From contig NZ_JAUYTS010000161.1 of assembly GCF_030695085.1 (NCBI RefSeq), positions 1-47,392 of the forward strand: a stretch of DNA of 47,392 nucleotides, in the 5' to 3' direction. A program made the translations under genes and the position numbers. Source of the DNA: Falsiroseomonas sp. (GTDB lineage: Bacteria; Pseudomonadota; Alphaproteobacteria; Acetobacterales; Acetobacteraceae). Below are positions 1 through 7,958 of the stretch, piece by piece (position 1 is the first letter of the stretch; every line of letters starts with the position of its first letter). The notes beneath the pieces were generated by a model that ran no database searches, had not been told where the DNA came from, and saw only the letters and a program-made list of their open reading frames with translations.

Positions 1-801
1 CGCGAGCGCCGCGCTGGCCGAGACGCGCACCGCCTCCGGCACCGCCGGCGCCATGGTGATGGCCGAGACGGCGCCGGTGATGGTGGCGAGGCGCGTGATG
101 GCCTCGGCCCGAACGGCATCGGTCACACCCGCGGCCAGGGCGATGCTGGCAAGGTTGCCGGCGATGCTCGCGAGCGCGGCATTCGCCCGCTCCCGCGCCG
201 CGGCCGGGACCGCCGGGTTCATGCTCAGCAGTGAAACGACACCGATGATGTTATCCAGCGCGGCATTCGCTGCCAGACGGGTCGCATTGGTCACGCCGGA
301 CGCGACGGCGATGGAGGCAACGGCGCCGGAGATGCTGGCGAGCGCGGCGGTTGCTGAGACGCGCACCCCCTCCGGCACCGCTGCGGCCATGCTGATGGCG
401 GACACCGCGCCAGTGATGGTGGACAGGCGGGTGATGGCTTCCGCCTTCACAGCCTCTGTCACGCCGGCGGCCAGGGCGATGCTGGCCACATTGCCCGAGA
501 TGCTGGCCAGCGCTGCATTTGCCCGCTCCCGCACCAGGGCCGGCACCGCCGGCGCCATGCTGATCAGCGACACGACGCCGATGATGTTGTCCAGAGCGGC
601 GTTCGCCGCCAGGCGCGTGGCATTGGTCACGGCGGACGCGACCGCGATGCCGGACACCGCGCCCGCGATGCTGGCGAGCGCCGCACTGGCCGAGACGCGC
701 ACCGCCTCCGGCACCGCCGGCGCCATGGTGATGGCCGAGACGGCGCCGGTGATGGTGGCGAGGCGCGCGATTGCCTCGGCCCGGACGGCATCGGTCACGC
801 C
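1..801 (-). repeat. 28-residue protein repeat array (84-bp units, 336-bp higher-order period) in the tape measure gene
   Basis: From base 801 down to the edge the translation consists of about nine and a half consecutive 28-residue units, for example one running GVTDAVRAEAIARLATITG and continuing AVSAI. Four distinguishable unit types recur in fixed order, giving a 112-residue (336-bp) super-repeat: the corresponding triplets at 103, 439 and 775 line up exactly. A degenerate unit precedes 801. Periodic heptad-like Ala/Val/Ile spacing suggests a helical rod whose copy number could tune tail length. The array continues outside the window. Confidence 0.9.
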
Positions 802-3800
802 GGGCGCGACGGTGATCGCGGCAATTGCTCCGGTGATGGCGGACAAAGCCCGCGCGGCACCGTTCAGCACAGCCGACGTGGTAGCGTCTGGCACGGAGAT
901 GGCATCCAGCACACCGCGGATCTGGCTCAGCGCCGCCTCCGCCTCCGCCTTCGCGCGCGGCGTGGCGGCACTGGTATCGATCAGCGCCAGGGCAGCATCG
1001 ATGTCCGCCCGCAGCGCCAGTTCCGCGGCCATCTCCACTTCCACCTGGATGACCCCGCCGAGCGCCAGCAGTTCCTCGTAGATCAGCTGGTCGTAGGATT
1101 TGACGGCCGGCAGGGCTTCGAGGGAGGATATCACCATGTCCCGCAGGGCCTGGAACTCGCCGCCGGAAGCGAACATGGCCTGGCCGGATTGCAGCAGCGC
1201 GTCCGCCGACTGGGTGATGCGGGCAAGGGCGTCCCGGTCGCCGCCGCGGGCCAAGGTCAGGTCTTGCCCGAAGGCAGCCTGCGACGCGGCCAGGCGATCC
1301 TCCGGCGAGGCGCCGCCAGCTTCGCCAGTGCGGAGGCCGTCGATATAGGCGCGGATGGACCCGCCGGCAGAGATGATGGCCTGCCGTTCCTGTTCCGCGA
1401 AGCGCTTGATCACCAAAGCCCGCTCCGCCGCGTGCACCGCTTCCAGCTGCGTCAGGCTGACCAGGCCGACCCGTGCCGCCTCCACCCGCTCCCGCGCCTG
1501 CTGCCGTTCCTGCGCCGCCAGCGCGGTTGCCTGGGTGGAGGTGTCTGCGGTGGCGGCGAACAGGCGATCATCCAGGGCCTGCGCTGCCGCGGTGCGGAGG
1601 GCCTCATATTTGTTGATGATCGCGCGCCGATCCAGGTCTTGCGCTTCAGCCAGGCGCTTCAGGCGGATGGCAGTGACTTCGGCACCGAGGCCAAGCGCCT
1701 TCAGCTCCGCCGTCAGGGCCTCCATCTCGGCCTCCGCACGGATCTGCTGCCCGGCAAATTCCGCCAATTCGGCGTCGGCCGAATTGCCGGTGAAGCCGGC
1801 CAGAGCCTCGAAGTACCGCAGGTCGCCGTTCTGGTTCAGTATGCGGCGCTGCGCCTCGAGCGCGGCAGTGGCCGCTTGCTGCTGCGCCACCAGAGCGGCC
1901 GTGAGCGCGGCGACGTGCGGTTGGGTCTGATCAAGGGTCAGGCCCAGGCCTTTCAGCCGGTCGCGATAGGTCTCGATCTGTGCATTGGCCTCCCGCTGCG
2001 CCTGCGCCATATCCGCGGAGGCAGTCCGGCCTTCGGCGCGCGCCTGCATTTCCGCGATCTCGGCGCGGGACACTGCGACTTCGGTGTCGCGCAGCGCAAC
2101 CATGGCCTGGACGATGCGCTCCCGCTCCGCCAGCAGTTCCGCCTCACCAAAGCCCAGGCGCTGGGCGGCCTGGATCATCTGGTTCACGGGCGCGACAGCC
2201 TGGTTCAGCGCGCCCTGGAAATCGCTGATGGGCGTGGCCAGGGTGTCCAGCACCGCGATCAGCGCCTGCGCTTCCTGGATGGTGGTGGCCAGGGCTTCCA
2301 CCGAATCAAACGGGCGGCCGGAGACGGCGGCGTTGAGGCGACTGTCGTTCGCGTCGAAGCGGAAATCCGCCAGGGCGCCGCCAACTGTCCCCCTGGCTAG
2401 TGGATTCACATTCCCGCCGGCAGCAATGTTGCTCCCGCCGTAGGCAGAGACGCCGGCGGAGGCGATCAGCGCGTTGATAGCGCCGAACGCCTGCGCGGCC
2501 GCGGCATAGGCCTCCGCCCCGCCATTGCCGTTGCCGGTGCTGCCCATGCTGCCGAGAGAGAACTGGCCGCCTTCGGCGCGGATGTCGAAGCCGTGGGCGT
2601 TGGTTTTGGGGCCGGGGCCGAACATGCCGCCGAGGCCGCCGCCCAGCACGCCCCCAAGGAGACCGCCGCCAATCAATCCAAGCGGCCCCAAGAAGCCGCC
2701 GGCCGCCGCCAGCGTGCCGGCGAGGGCACCCGCGCCGCTGCCGACCATGCCGCCGGTCTGGTTGCCGCCGAGCATCCCGTTCAGCAGCGTACCGGCGCCG
2801 AAGCCAAGGCCTATTCCGCCCAGGGCGCCCGAGAAACTCACACCCATTGCGGAGGATGGCCCAGCCGGCAGCGCGGCCAGCAGAGCCTCCGGCGTCGTAG
2901 CCGCCAGGCTGGCGGCGTTCGCCAGATTGGCGCCGCCAGCGCTGGTGAACAAGGATGGCGCAAGGCTCGCGGCATAGCTATCGATGCCGCCAATCATCCC
3001 ACCCAAGCCGCCACTGGGGAGCAATTTGCTAAGGCCGCTCAGATTTCCCAGACCGCCAAGCAGATCGCCCCCGCCCGCGCTCCCAACCTGCCCCACAACC
3101 GGCTCGATGATCGGGCGGATCACGGCCTCCGCGCTCATGCGCGCGAAGGTCTGCCGGGCCGCGGTCTGGAAGTTGCGCATCAGGTCGGAAAAGCCGCGGT
3201 TGTTCTTCGAGAACATGTCGGCGAAGGCATCTGCGCCGTATCGGACGATGTCGTCCGTGGTCCGCTTGTTCTTGCCCTCGATCTCTCGCAGGGCTTCGGT
3301 CTCTGCCCTGGTGCGTGCCGCGGCCGCCTCAGTGGCGACACGCTCGGCGCGCGCGATCTCGCGATCCTCCGCCGCATTTACATCTGCGGAGGGGAACACG
3401 GTCTGCCGCGGATCGCTGGCCCATTCATAGACCAGCTCCCGATTCAGCGCGCGCTGCGCACCTGTGGCGCGGTTCGTGGTTTCCGTCAGCCGGGCCAGGC
3501 CCGCATTGCGCCGGGCCTCCGCCGCCGCCAGGTCCGCCTGCGCCTGTGTGGCGTTGATGACTCCCGCGCGTTCCGCACGGCGGATCACCGACGCCTCCTG
3601 TTCGTACACCTGCTGAAGCTGCAGGCGCCGATCATTGGCGACGCGCTGCGCCTGAAGCGCGGCCTCCGCCGCATCCTTTTCCATCTGCGCCCGCGTTGCG
3701 GCGCCTTCGGCCGCGATGCGGTTCTGTTCCTCCTGGCCGCGCGCCACTTCTTCGGCCATGCGCGCCTGCGCGTCGCTGGAAATGCGCTCCGCCTCTGCCA

Positions 3801-5172
3801 GCGCCTGGCGCAGTTCCGCAATGCGGTCGCTTCCGGTCTGCCCGGCCGCGATCTGTCCCGCCGCGGCGCCGAGGCTGCCGCGGCGGCCGGTGGGCAGCAC
3901 GCCCGCTTCCGCCGCCGCGATCTGCGCGCGCACGGCATCCACCCGCGCCTGCGCGTCGCCCACCGCCCGCTGCGCCAACTCGGCCGGGGTGTAGACGCGG
4001 CGCAGCGCGGTGAGGCCATCGTTCAGCGCGCCAACCACGGCGGCCAGGGCGCTGATGGCGCCGGTGGCCAACTGCAACGGGCCGAGGTTGCCGACCTGGG
4101 TCAGGAAGTTCTCGACGTTCTGGCCGAGCGTGTCATAGGCGCCGGCCAGGCCGCCGGCCTCTGCCCGCCCGGCGCCGCCGACCTGCGCCTCGACCGCAGC
4201 CAGGATCAGCCGCTGCGCCTCAGCCGCCTCGCCCGCCTCGACCAAGGACTTGATCATGGCGCGCTGCGAGGAGGTGAAGGACACACCGACTTCAGCCAGC
4301 GCGGACACGCCGCGCACCGGGTCTTCCAGCGCCTTGCCGAGCTGGACGGCGCTGGAGCCAAGCGTGCCGAAGCCGGTGGCGGCCAGATCCTGCGCCGCGC
4401 GCAGGGTGCGGCCGAAGGTGTCGCCGGAGATGGAGCGGAAGGTGAGGAGCTGCTGCGCCGCTTCCTCCACCCCGCGCGTGCTGGCGAGCGTGGTCGCGGC
4501 AAGGTCCTGCGCGATGTCCCGGATCTGCTGGCCGGTCAGCCCGGCCGTCGCGCCGGTGGCGCGGATGATGGCATCCGTCCGCAGGCTCAGCCGCTCGAAC
4601 TGCTCGGCCGCGCGGAGGGATGCGCCGAAGCCGGCGGCGAGCACGCCCAGGCCCACGGCTGCCGCGGCGCCGGCCGGGCCGAGCGCCGACAGCACCGGAC
4701 CCACCACGCCAAGGCGGGACCCCATGGCGGTGACCGGCATCAGCGCGGCCTGCGCGGCGTTTTCGATCCGCCCGAGGCCGCGCGCCGCGTTGTCGTTGGC
4801 CGAGGAAAGGGCTGCGGCACCTGCGGCGGCACGGGCGGCCGCTGCGGTGGCGCGGTCGTACTGGCCGGTGGCGAGGGCGACGCTGCGCGCGTGCTGTTCG
4901 GAGGTGAGCCGGCCGCGCTGTAGCGCGCGGTCCAACAGCTCCTGCTGCCGCGTCAGGCGCTGCTTTGCCGCCGCAGCGGGGTCCAACTGCTGCTGAAGGC
5001 GGCCGAGTGCCCGGTCCAGATTGGACATGGAGCTTTGCGTGCGGGTGGTCGCGGTGACCACGCCCTGGTTCGCATCGATGATCCGCTTGCCGGCGGCGTC
5101 GAACTGCGCGGCGCCGGTGGCAGCGGCCGAAGCATCGAAGACGAGCGCGGTGACGGCTTGCGATCCGCTCAT
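1..5172 (-). CDS. Phage tail length tape measure protein (C-terminus beyond left edge)
   Basis: Sets tail length and acts in DNA ejection; located in the virion tail. The minus-strand frame is open from the ATG at 5172 to base 1 (1724 codons, no stop). A GGAAGG ribosome site lies 8 bases upstream of the ATG. The N-terminal ~350 residues resemble the prophage tape measure family (PF06791 type), followed by Ala/Gln/Arg-rich coiled-coil sequence (about 350-620), a Gly-rich hydrophobic segment (about 810-855, GGLLGGVLGGGLGGMFG-like) that could be membrane-active, another Ala/Glu/Gln-rich helical stretch and, from about residue 1458, a 28-residue repeat array that reaches the edge. In siphophages this gene follows the tail assembly chaperones; here a regulatory block (5245-7572) separates them. 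The real protein is longer than 1724 residues. Confidence 0.93.
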   Translation of the reverse strand, partial: MSGSQAVTALVFDASAAATGAAQFDAAGKRIIDANQGVVTATTRTQSSMSNLDRALGRLQQQLDPAAAAKQRLTRQQELLDRALQRGRLTSEQHARSVALATGQYDRATAAAARAAAGAAALSSANDNAARGLGRIENAAQAALMPVTAMGSRLGVVGPVLSALGPAGAAAAVGLGVLAAGFGASLRAAEQFERLSLRTDAIIRATGATAGLTGQQIRDIAQDLAATTLASTRGVEEAAQQLLTFRSISGDTFGRTLRAAQDLAATGFGTLGSSAVQLGKALEDPVRGVSALAEVGVSFTSSQRAMIKSLVEAGEAAEAQRLILAAVEAQVGGAGRAEAGGLAGAYDTLGQNVENFLTQVGNLGPLQLATGAISALAAVVGALNDGLTALRRVYTPAELAQRAVGDAQARVDAVRAQIAAAEAGVLPTGRRGSLGAAAGQIAAGQTGSDRIAELRQALAEAERISSDAQARMAEEVARGQEEQNRIAAEGAATRAQMEKDAAEAALQAQRVANDRRLQLQQVYEQEASVIRRAERAGVINATQAQADLAAAEARRNAGLARLTETTNRATGAQRALNRELVYEWASDPRQTVFPSADVNAAEDREIARAERVATEAAAARTRAETEALREIEGKNKRTTDDIVRYGADAFADMFSKNNRGFSDLMRNFQTAARQTFARMSAEAVIRPIIEPVVGQVGSAGGGDLLGGLGNLSGLSKLLPSGGLGGMIGGIDSYAASLAPSLFTSAGGANLANAASLAATTPEALLAALPAGPSSAMGVSFSGALGGIGLGFGAGTLLNGMLGGNQTGGMVGSGAGALAGTLAAAGGFLGPLGLIGGGLLGGVLGGGLGGMFGPGPKTNAHGFDIRAEGGQFSLGSMGSTGNGNGGAEAYAAAAQAFGAINALIASAGVSAYGGSNIAAGGNVNPLARGTVGGALADFRFDANDSRLNAAVSGRPFDSVEALATTIQEAQALIAVLDTLATPISDFQGALNQAVAPVNQMIQAAQRLGFGEAELLAERERIVQAMVALRDTEVAVSRAEIAEMQARAEGRTASADMAQAQREANAQIETYRDRLKGLGLTLDQTQPHVAALTAALVAQQQAATAALEAQRRILNQNGDLRYFEALAGFTGNSADAELAEFAGQQIRAEAEMEALTAELKALGLGAEVTAIRLKRLAEAQDLDRRAIINKYEALRTAAAQALDDRLFAATADTSTQATALAAQERQQARERVEAARVGLVSLTQLEAVHAAERALVIKRFAEQERQAIISAGGSIRAYIDGLRTGEAGGASPEDRLAASQAAFGQDLTLARGGDRDALARITQSADALLQSGQAMFASGGEFQALRDMVISSLEALPAVKSYDQLIYEELLALGGVIQVEVEMAAELALRADIDAALALIDTSAATPRAKAEAEAALSQIRGVLDAISVPDATTSAVLNGAARALSAITGAIAAITVAPGVTDAVRAEAIARLATITGAVSAITMAPAVPEAVRVSASAALASIAGAVSGIAVASAVTNATRLAANAALDNIIGVVSLISMAPAVPALVRERANAALASISGNVASIALAAGVTEAVKAEAITRLSTITGAVSAISMAAAVPEGVRVSATAALASISGAVASIAVASGVTNATRLAANAALDNIIGVVSLLSMNPAVPAAARERANAALASIAGNLASIALAAGVTDAVRAEAITRLATITGAVSAITMAPAVPEAVRVSASAALA

Positions 5173-5244
5173 GAGGTGATGCCTTCCACGCGCGGCGGGC
5201 CGACCGATTGCCGGTCAGCCCGCGCCTTCTACTGAGAATTTGCC

Positions 5245-5263
5245 CCCGCCGCGTACCGGCGGG
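5245..5263 (-). terminator. GC hairpin after the Tat-like gene, possible terminator
   Basis: A perfect 7-bp inverted repeat (CCCGCCG, 5-base loop, CGGCGGG) lies 5 bases past the stop codon at 5268 on the minus strand. No T-run follows on that strand, so intrinsic termination is uncertain. A second imperfect dyad (around 5196-5224) sits between it and the tape measure start. Confidence 0.35.
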
Positions 5264-5267
5264 CGGA

Positions 5268-5648
5268 TCAGATGCCGTGCAGCCGCAGCAACGCGGTGGC
5301 GATTTCGCCGGCCCATTCCGCGGCGGGGCCATCCCATGTCAGGTCATCATCGCGCCGACCGGAGCGCGCTTCGCGATGCGCGGCAGCTGCAAGCGCCAAG
5401 ACACCGATCATCGTCTTCGGCTTTGCCTCATCCAGCGCATCACAGGCTGCCATGTATCGCAGCGCCAGCGGGCACTCTTCCACCTCCACGCGACCTCCGA
5501 GGCGGTTGTAGCGCTCAAGGGCCTCGGCATGTTCGGCGCACATGGCGACGAGGCCTGCGTCCTGGTCCCGCGCCGCCGCGGTCGGCATGCCAGCCACACT
5601 GGCTGCCAGAGACGCGCCCAGCGCGCCCCGGCGAGACATGCCGCGCAT
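5268..5648 (-). CDS. Small protein with Tat-like signal, phage accessory
   Basis: 126 residues. The first 25 contain SRRGALGASLAASVAG then an AAA cleavage-like site, which resembles a twin-arginine signal (RR followed by a short hydrophobic stretch), so export is possible. The rest is a short charged/helical domain (ALERYNRL, LRYMAACDALDEAKPKT, AGEIATALLRLHG) of a kind I recall as common in alphaproteobacterial prophages; no function is known to me. The ATG overlaps the stop of the antirepressor gene as TGATG, so translation is probably coupled; an alternative start is the ATG at 5639 (MSRRG). A degenerate relative of the N-terminus appears at 28302-28547. Confidence 0.7.
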   Translation of the reverse strand: MRGMSRRGALGASLAASVAGMPTAAARDQDAGLVAMCAEHAEALERYNRLGGRVEVEECPLALRYMAACDALDEAKPKTMIGVLALAAAAHREARSGRRDDDLTWDGPAAEWAGEIATALLRLHGI

Positions 5649-6457
5649 CAGTGCGCGCTCCCCGTCACCGCAGCCAGGGCGCCGGCAGACGATACCGATG
5701 CATCCAGCGCCGCGCCCGGCATCTGGCCCGCCAGCTTGGTCAGACCCTTCGGCGTGATGCGAACCTGCTCCACCACCTTGGATGACCCATCCGACCGGCT
5801 CACTTCCGTAACCTTGTGCTCGACTAATCCGGAGGTGATGCGCGACTGGTATCCGAGGAAAGCGGCGCCGCCGGGCCGCTTGTAGATCCAGCCATTTTGC
5901 TGGAGCCAGGCGAACAGGTCCTTTGGCCGAACCTGCAACGCCTTCGCGGTTTCCGTGATGGAAAGGCTTCCATCCGCGGTGGCGATGCGGTCCAACGCCT
6001 CCGCCTTCGGCGTCAGGTTGGCGACCTTCGCCGCCAGTTCTTCCACCCGGCGGCTGGCGACCAGAAGGCCGCGTGCCATCACCTCCTCATCCGTCATCAC
6101 CGCCCGTACTGGCGGTGCCTTCGCGCGCCGCTCGCACTCGATGAAGTAGAGCCGCGCCCGGCGCCCTTCCGCGTTCCGCTCCACCATGGCGAGCTCCTTC
6201 GCCATGTCGAGTGAGAGGTGATACGCCTTGGAGGGGCGACCATGACCCTTTTCCCCGAAATTGGGGAGAAGGTCAGTCACGTAATCCAGACCTTCCGCAA
6301 ACCCATAGGTGGCGATCCGGTCCTTCATCCATGTCGTGAAGTCCTTCCCGACCTTCAGGAAGGCGTGCAGCGTGCGGCCGTCCACGGTCTGCACCGCGGC
6401 TTCGCCGATCTTTGCGTTGGAAACGGGCAGCAAATGCCCTACATTATAGTCGCTCAT
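5648..6457 (-). CDS. Phage antirepressor, AntA/AntB N-domain plus KilAC C-domain
   Basis: 269 residues. Residues about 10-115 match the AntA/AntB antirepressor type (GRTLHAFLKVGKDFTTWMKD, then GFAEGLDYV and KAYHLSLDMAKELAMVERN). Residues about 148-245 match the KilAC domain (ITETAKALQVRPKDLFAWLQ, NGWIYKR, GYQSR, VRITPKGLTKLA). Such proteins bind and inactivate a prophage repressor, triggering lytic growth. It sits downstream of an Arc-like gene on the same strand, with an 85-base gap, and is followed by the Tat-like gene through a TGATG overlap. Regulation is likely by the Arc-like proteins acting at 6766-6830. The target is not visible; the CI-like protein at 29402 is one candidate. Confidence 0.9.
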   Translation of the reverse strand: MSDYNVGHLLPVSNAKIGEAAVQTVDGRTLHAFLKVGKDFTTWMKDRIATYGFAEGLDYVTDLLPNFGEKGHGRPSKAYHLSLDMAKELAMVERNAEGRRARLYFIECERRAKAPPVRAVMTDEEVMARGLLVASRRVEELAAKVANLTPKAEALDRIATADGSLSITETAKALQVRPKDLFAWLQQNGWIYKRPGGAAFLGYQSRITSGLVEHKVTEVSRSDGSSKVVEQVRITPKGLTKLAGQMPGAALDASVSSAGALAAVTGSAH

Positions 6458-6542
6458 TTCCGATTTACTCCATCGGGATTGATGTTGACCGGTGCGGCCC
6501 CTGCCAGGGCTTCCCGGTCGGTGGTTTCAGTCGGCGGCGGGG

Positions 6543-6746
6543 TTAGCTTTCCAGGCCACGCCCTGCCGCCGACCCGCCGCCTGCCGGAACCGGCGAACGG
6601 CCCTCCGCACAACGCCAAGCCTGGATCAACCGAAACTCGATTTCGGCCGTCTTGCTTCGGCGGTTCTCCTTCGCTTGCCCCTCGATCCATTCATCAAGCT
6701 CACGACTGATCCTGACCTTGAACTGTGAATCACCTCGGCCTGCCAT
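6543..6746 (-). CDS. Arc-like ribbon-helix-helix repressor
   Basis: 67 residues. After a short N-terminus the sequence QFKVRISRELDEWIEGQA then NRRSKTAEIEFRLIQAW is a ribbon-helix-helix fold: the beta strand FKVRI for DNA reading, helix A, turn, helix B (SKTAEIEFRL). The C-terminal ~20 residues are Gly/Ala-rich. I choose the ATG at 6746 because AGAGGGG lies 8 bases upstream; GTG 6755 in frame is an alternative. It is the first gene of the minus-strand antirepressor transcript and so probably represses its own operon, as Arc does for P22 ant. Confidence 0.82.
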   Translation of the reverse strand: MAGRGDSQFKVRISRELDEWIEGQAKENRRSKTAEIEFRLIQAWRCAEGRSPVPAGGGSAAGRGLES

Positions 6747-6762
6747 CTGCACCACCCCTCTT

Positions 6763-6832
6763 CATGGCCCACTATGGTCCATGGACCACGATGGGCCATT
6801 TCGGTCAAGCGAAATATGTCCCATGATGGGCC
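6763..6832. promoter_or_regulatory. Divergent operator/promoter region with nested palindromes
   Basis: The gap between the two divergent Arc-like genes holds three dyads. 6766-6797 is a 32-bp inverted repeat, perfect apart from two 3-base blocks, with a perfect 14-bp core TGGTCCATGGACCA at 6775-6788. 6798-6815 is ATTTCG-gtcaag-CGAAAT, perfect 6-bp arms. 6820-6830 is CCCATGATGGG, perfect. The tetramer-rich GGCCCA/TGGGCC half-sites recur. This fits binding of dimeric or tetrameric ribbon-helix-helix repressors and control of both divergent transcripts. No clear -10/-35 pair is obvious. Confidence 0.75.
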
Positions 6833-7102
6833 ATGGCTGCTGATGACCCCATGATGCGTATCCGGTTGCCGCCGGAGCTGAAGGACCGCATTGCCGATGC
6901 AGCCAAGGCTTCCGGCCGATCCATGAACGCGGAGATCGTCCACACCCTGTCCAAGGCGTACCCCGCTGAGCCGAAGGAGGTTGGCGACGATCCGTCCTTC
7001 GAGGAGGTTCGCGCGCTTCACCGTCAGATGACGCTGGCCATCGAAAAGTGGGTTCGAGAGCAAGACGCTCAGAAGGCCTCGCGCGACAACGATCTGGACT
7101 GA
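6833..7102 (+). CDS. Arc/Mnt-like ribbon-helix-helix regulator
   Basis: 89 residues. MMRIRLPPELKDRIADAAKA then SGRSMNAEIVHTLSKAYP is the Arc/Mnt pattern (strand MRIRLP, helix A, RSMNAEIV helix B), followed by a C-terminal helix (SFEEVRALHRQMTLAIEKWV) that could form a tetramerising coiled coil as in Mnt. The ATG at 6833 lies inside the palindrome region with no clear ribosome site, so the ATG at 6851 (MMRIRL) is an alternative start. Divergent from the other Arc-like gene; together they resemble the mnt/arc pair guarding an antirepressor in P22. Confidence 0.85.
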   Translation: MAADDPMMRIRLPPELKDRIADAAKASGRSMNAEIVHTLSKAYPAEPKEVGDDPSFEEVRALHRQMTLAIEKWVREQDAQKASRDNDLD

Positions 7103-7134
7103 TACTCTCTCCGGAACGATGGAGAGTTCGAGCG

Positions 7135-7572
7135 ATGAGGGCTTCTGTCCTAATTCTGGTTCTCGTCTGCGGCTGCGCACAGCCGATGACCGATGCAGAT
7201 GTCCGCGCGGTATGGGATAGGAATCTCGCAGCAGCAGAGCGTTTGCAAGGCGGCCCGGCGCGCGAAGGCGGGCCATTCATTCCAAATCCCGCACTGAACC
7301 CCGCCCGAAGCGTCAATGCGCGCTCGGCCGCGCTAGACCCAGGATACACAGACCGGATGAGCGGCCCCCCGGCACCGGCCAGCACTGGTCGGGATGAGTT
7401 CCAGCGATCCCACGAATACTGCCGAGACTTCGCCAGCAACATCTACATCCGCAGCGCGCCGCTTGATGAACTTCTTGCCGGCAGCCTGCTGGGCTATTCC
7501 ACGCGGCAGGACCGCTACTACGAAGACTGCATGGCCTCCTTCGCCCGCATCCGCCGCTACACCGCGCCCTAA
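7135..7572 (+). CDS. Small putative lipoprotein
   Basis: 145 residues. N-terminal MRASVLILVLVCGCAQP is a short signal peptide with a lipobox-like VCGC, so lipidation at the second Cys is plausible. The remainder has two further cysteines in a C-terminal helical region (HEYCRDFASN ... YYEDCMASFARIRRY). No family recognised. It follows the Arc/Mnt-like gene by 32 bases (a 6-bp hairpin ACTCTC/GAGAGT and GGAGAG lie in between), so it is probably expressed from the same promoter in the lysogen; an outer-membrane moron (for example superinfection exclusion) is one possibility. Its stop codon overlaps the stop of the convergent tail chaperone gene. Confidence 0.7.
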   Translation: MRASVLILVLVCGCAQPMTDADVRAVWDRNLAAAERLQGGPAREGGPFIPNPALNPARSVNARSAALDPGYTDRMSGPPAPASTGRDEFQRSHEYCRDFASNIYIRSAPLDELLAGSLLGYSTRQDRYYEDCMASFARIRRYTAP

Positions 7573-7952
7573 CCGCCCGCACCCTTCGCCATCGCCTGCC
7601 GAAACACCCGGTCCAGCATCGTCAGCACGCTGGTCTCCCAGGGCGCCAGGCGGATGCCGCGCAGGCCGGTCCAGGCCTGGATATCCTGGTAGGTGATGGC
7701 GGCCGGGCCGCCCATGCCGCCGGCGCCGCGGGCCTCGTGCAGTTCCAGGAACCATTCCCAGAGGTATGCCGCGGCGGGTGGAAGGGGCGGGCCGTAGAGG
7801 TCCGCCTCCACCTCCGCCCTCGCCTTGTCGCTCAGGTTCCGGGACAGAAGGCCCTGCAACGTCTCCCGCGCCGAAACCCCGGCCTTGTCCGGCACCCACA
7901 GGCCGAACTCATGCTCCGCGAAGGCGATCAGGTCTTCGCGGAGCGCTTGATA
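7569..7952 (-). CDS. Tail assembly chaperone, downstream (T-like) part made by -1 frameshift
   Basis: 127 codons open in the -1 frame relative to the 7928-8365 gene, coding YQALREDLIAFAEHEFGLWV followed by a conserved-looking helical domain and AYLWEWFLELHEARG, ending ITYQDIQAWTGLR ... MLDRVFRQAMAKG. No ATG, GTG or TTG with a ribosome site exists near the start of this domain (only a GTG about 17 codons upstream without one), so translation is best explained by slippage from the upstream frame at the UUUU of 7955-7952. This matches G/GT-type chaperones between tail tube and tape measure genes. The fused product would be about 265 residues. Its TAG stop overlaps the convergent lipoprotein stop. 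Confidence 0.8.
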   Translation of the reverse strand, partial: YQALREDLIAFAEHEFGLWVPDKAGVSARETLQGLLSRNLSDKARAEVEADLYGPPLPPAAAYLWEWFLELHEARGAGGMGGPAAITYQDIQAWTGLRGIRLAPWETSVLTMLDRVFRQAMAKGAGG

Positions 7953-7958
7953 AAAGCC
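7913..7958 (-). promoter_or_regulatory. Programmed -1 ribosomal frameshift signal
   Basis: On the minus strand the zero-frame codons GCT TTT give a run of four T (7955-7952) preceded by GGC. A 7-base spacer follows and then a perfect 11-bp stem, GCTCCGCGAAG (7944-7934) pairing with CTTCGCGGAGC (7923-7913), around a 10-base loop. Slippage of tRNA-Phe by one base moves ribosomes into the downstream frame just 7 codons before the zero-frame stop (TGA, 7930-7928). Slippery run, spacer and stem have the dimensions of known -1 sites, although the heptamer is not a canonical X XXY YYZ. Confidence 0.8.

Noticed and set aside
53..4923. Long plus-strand frames across the left 5 kb (342, 403 and 776 codons)
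   Set aside because: They are antisense shadows of the tape measure frame: composition is Arg/Gly/Ala-rich without domain patterns, whereas the minus frame is open and tape-measure-like throughout.
4292..5332. Minus-strand 346-codon frame
   Set aside because: Shifted shadow of the tape measure gene start; Arg/Pro-rich with no recognisable fold.
6454..6690. Minus-strand 78-codon frame over the Arc-like gene
   Set aside because: Overlaps a frame with a clear ribbon-helix-helix pattern and a good ribosome site; low-complexity product.
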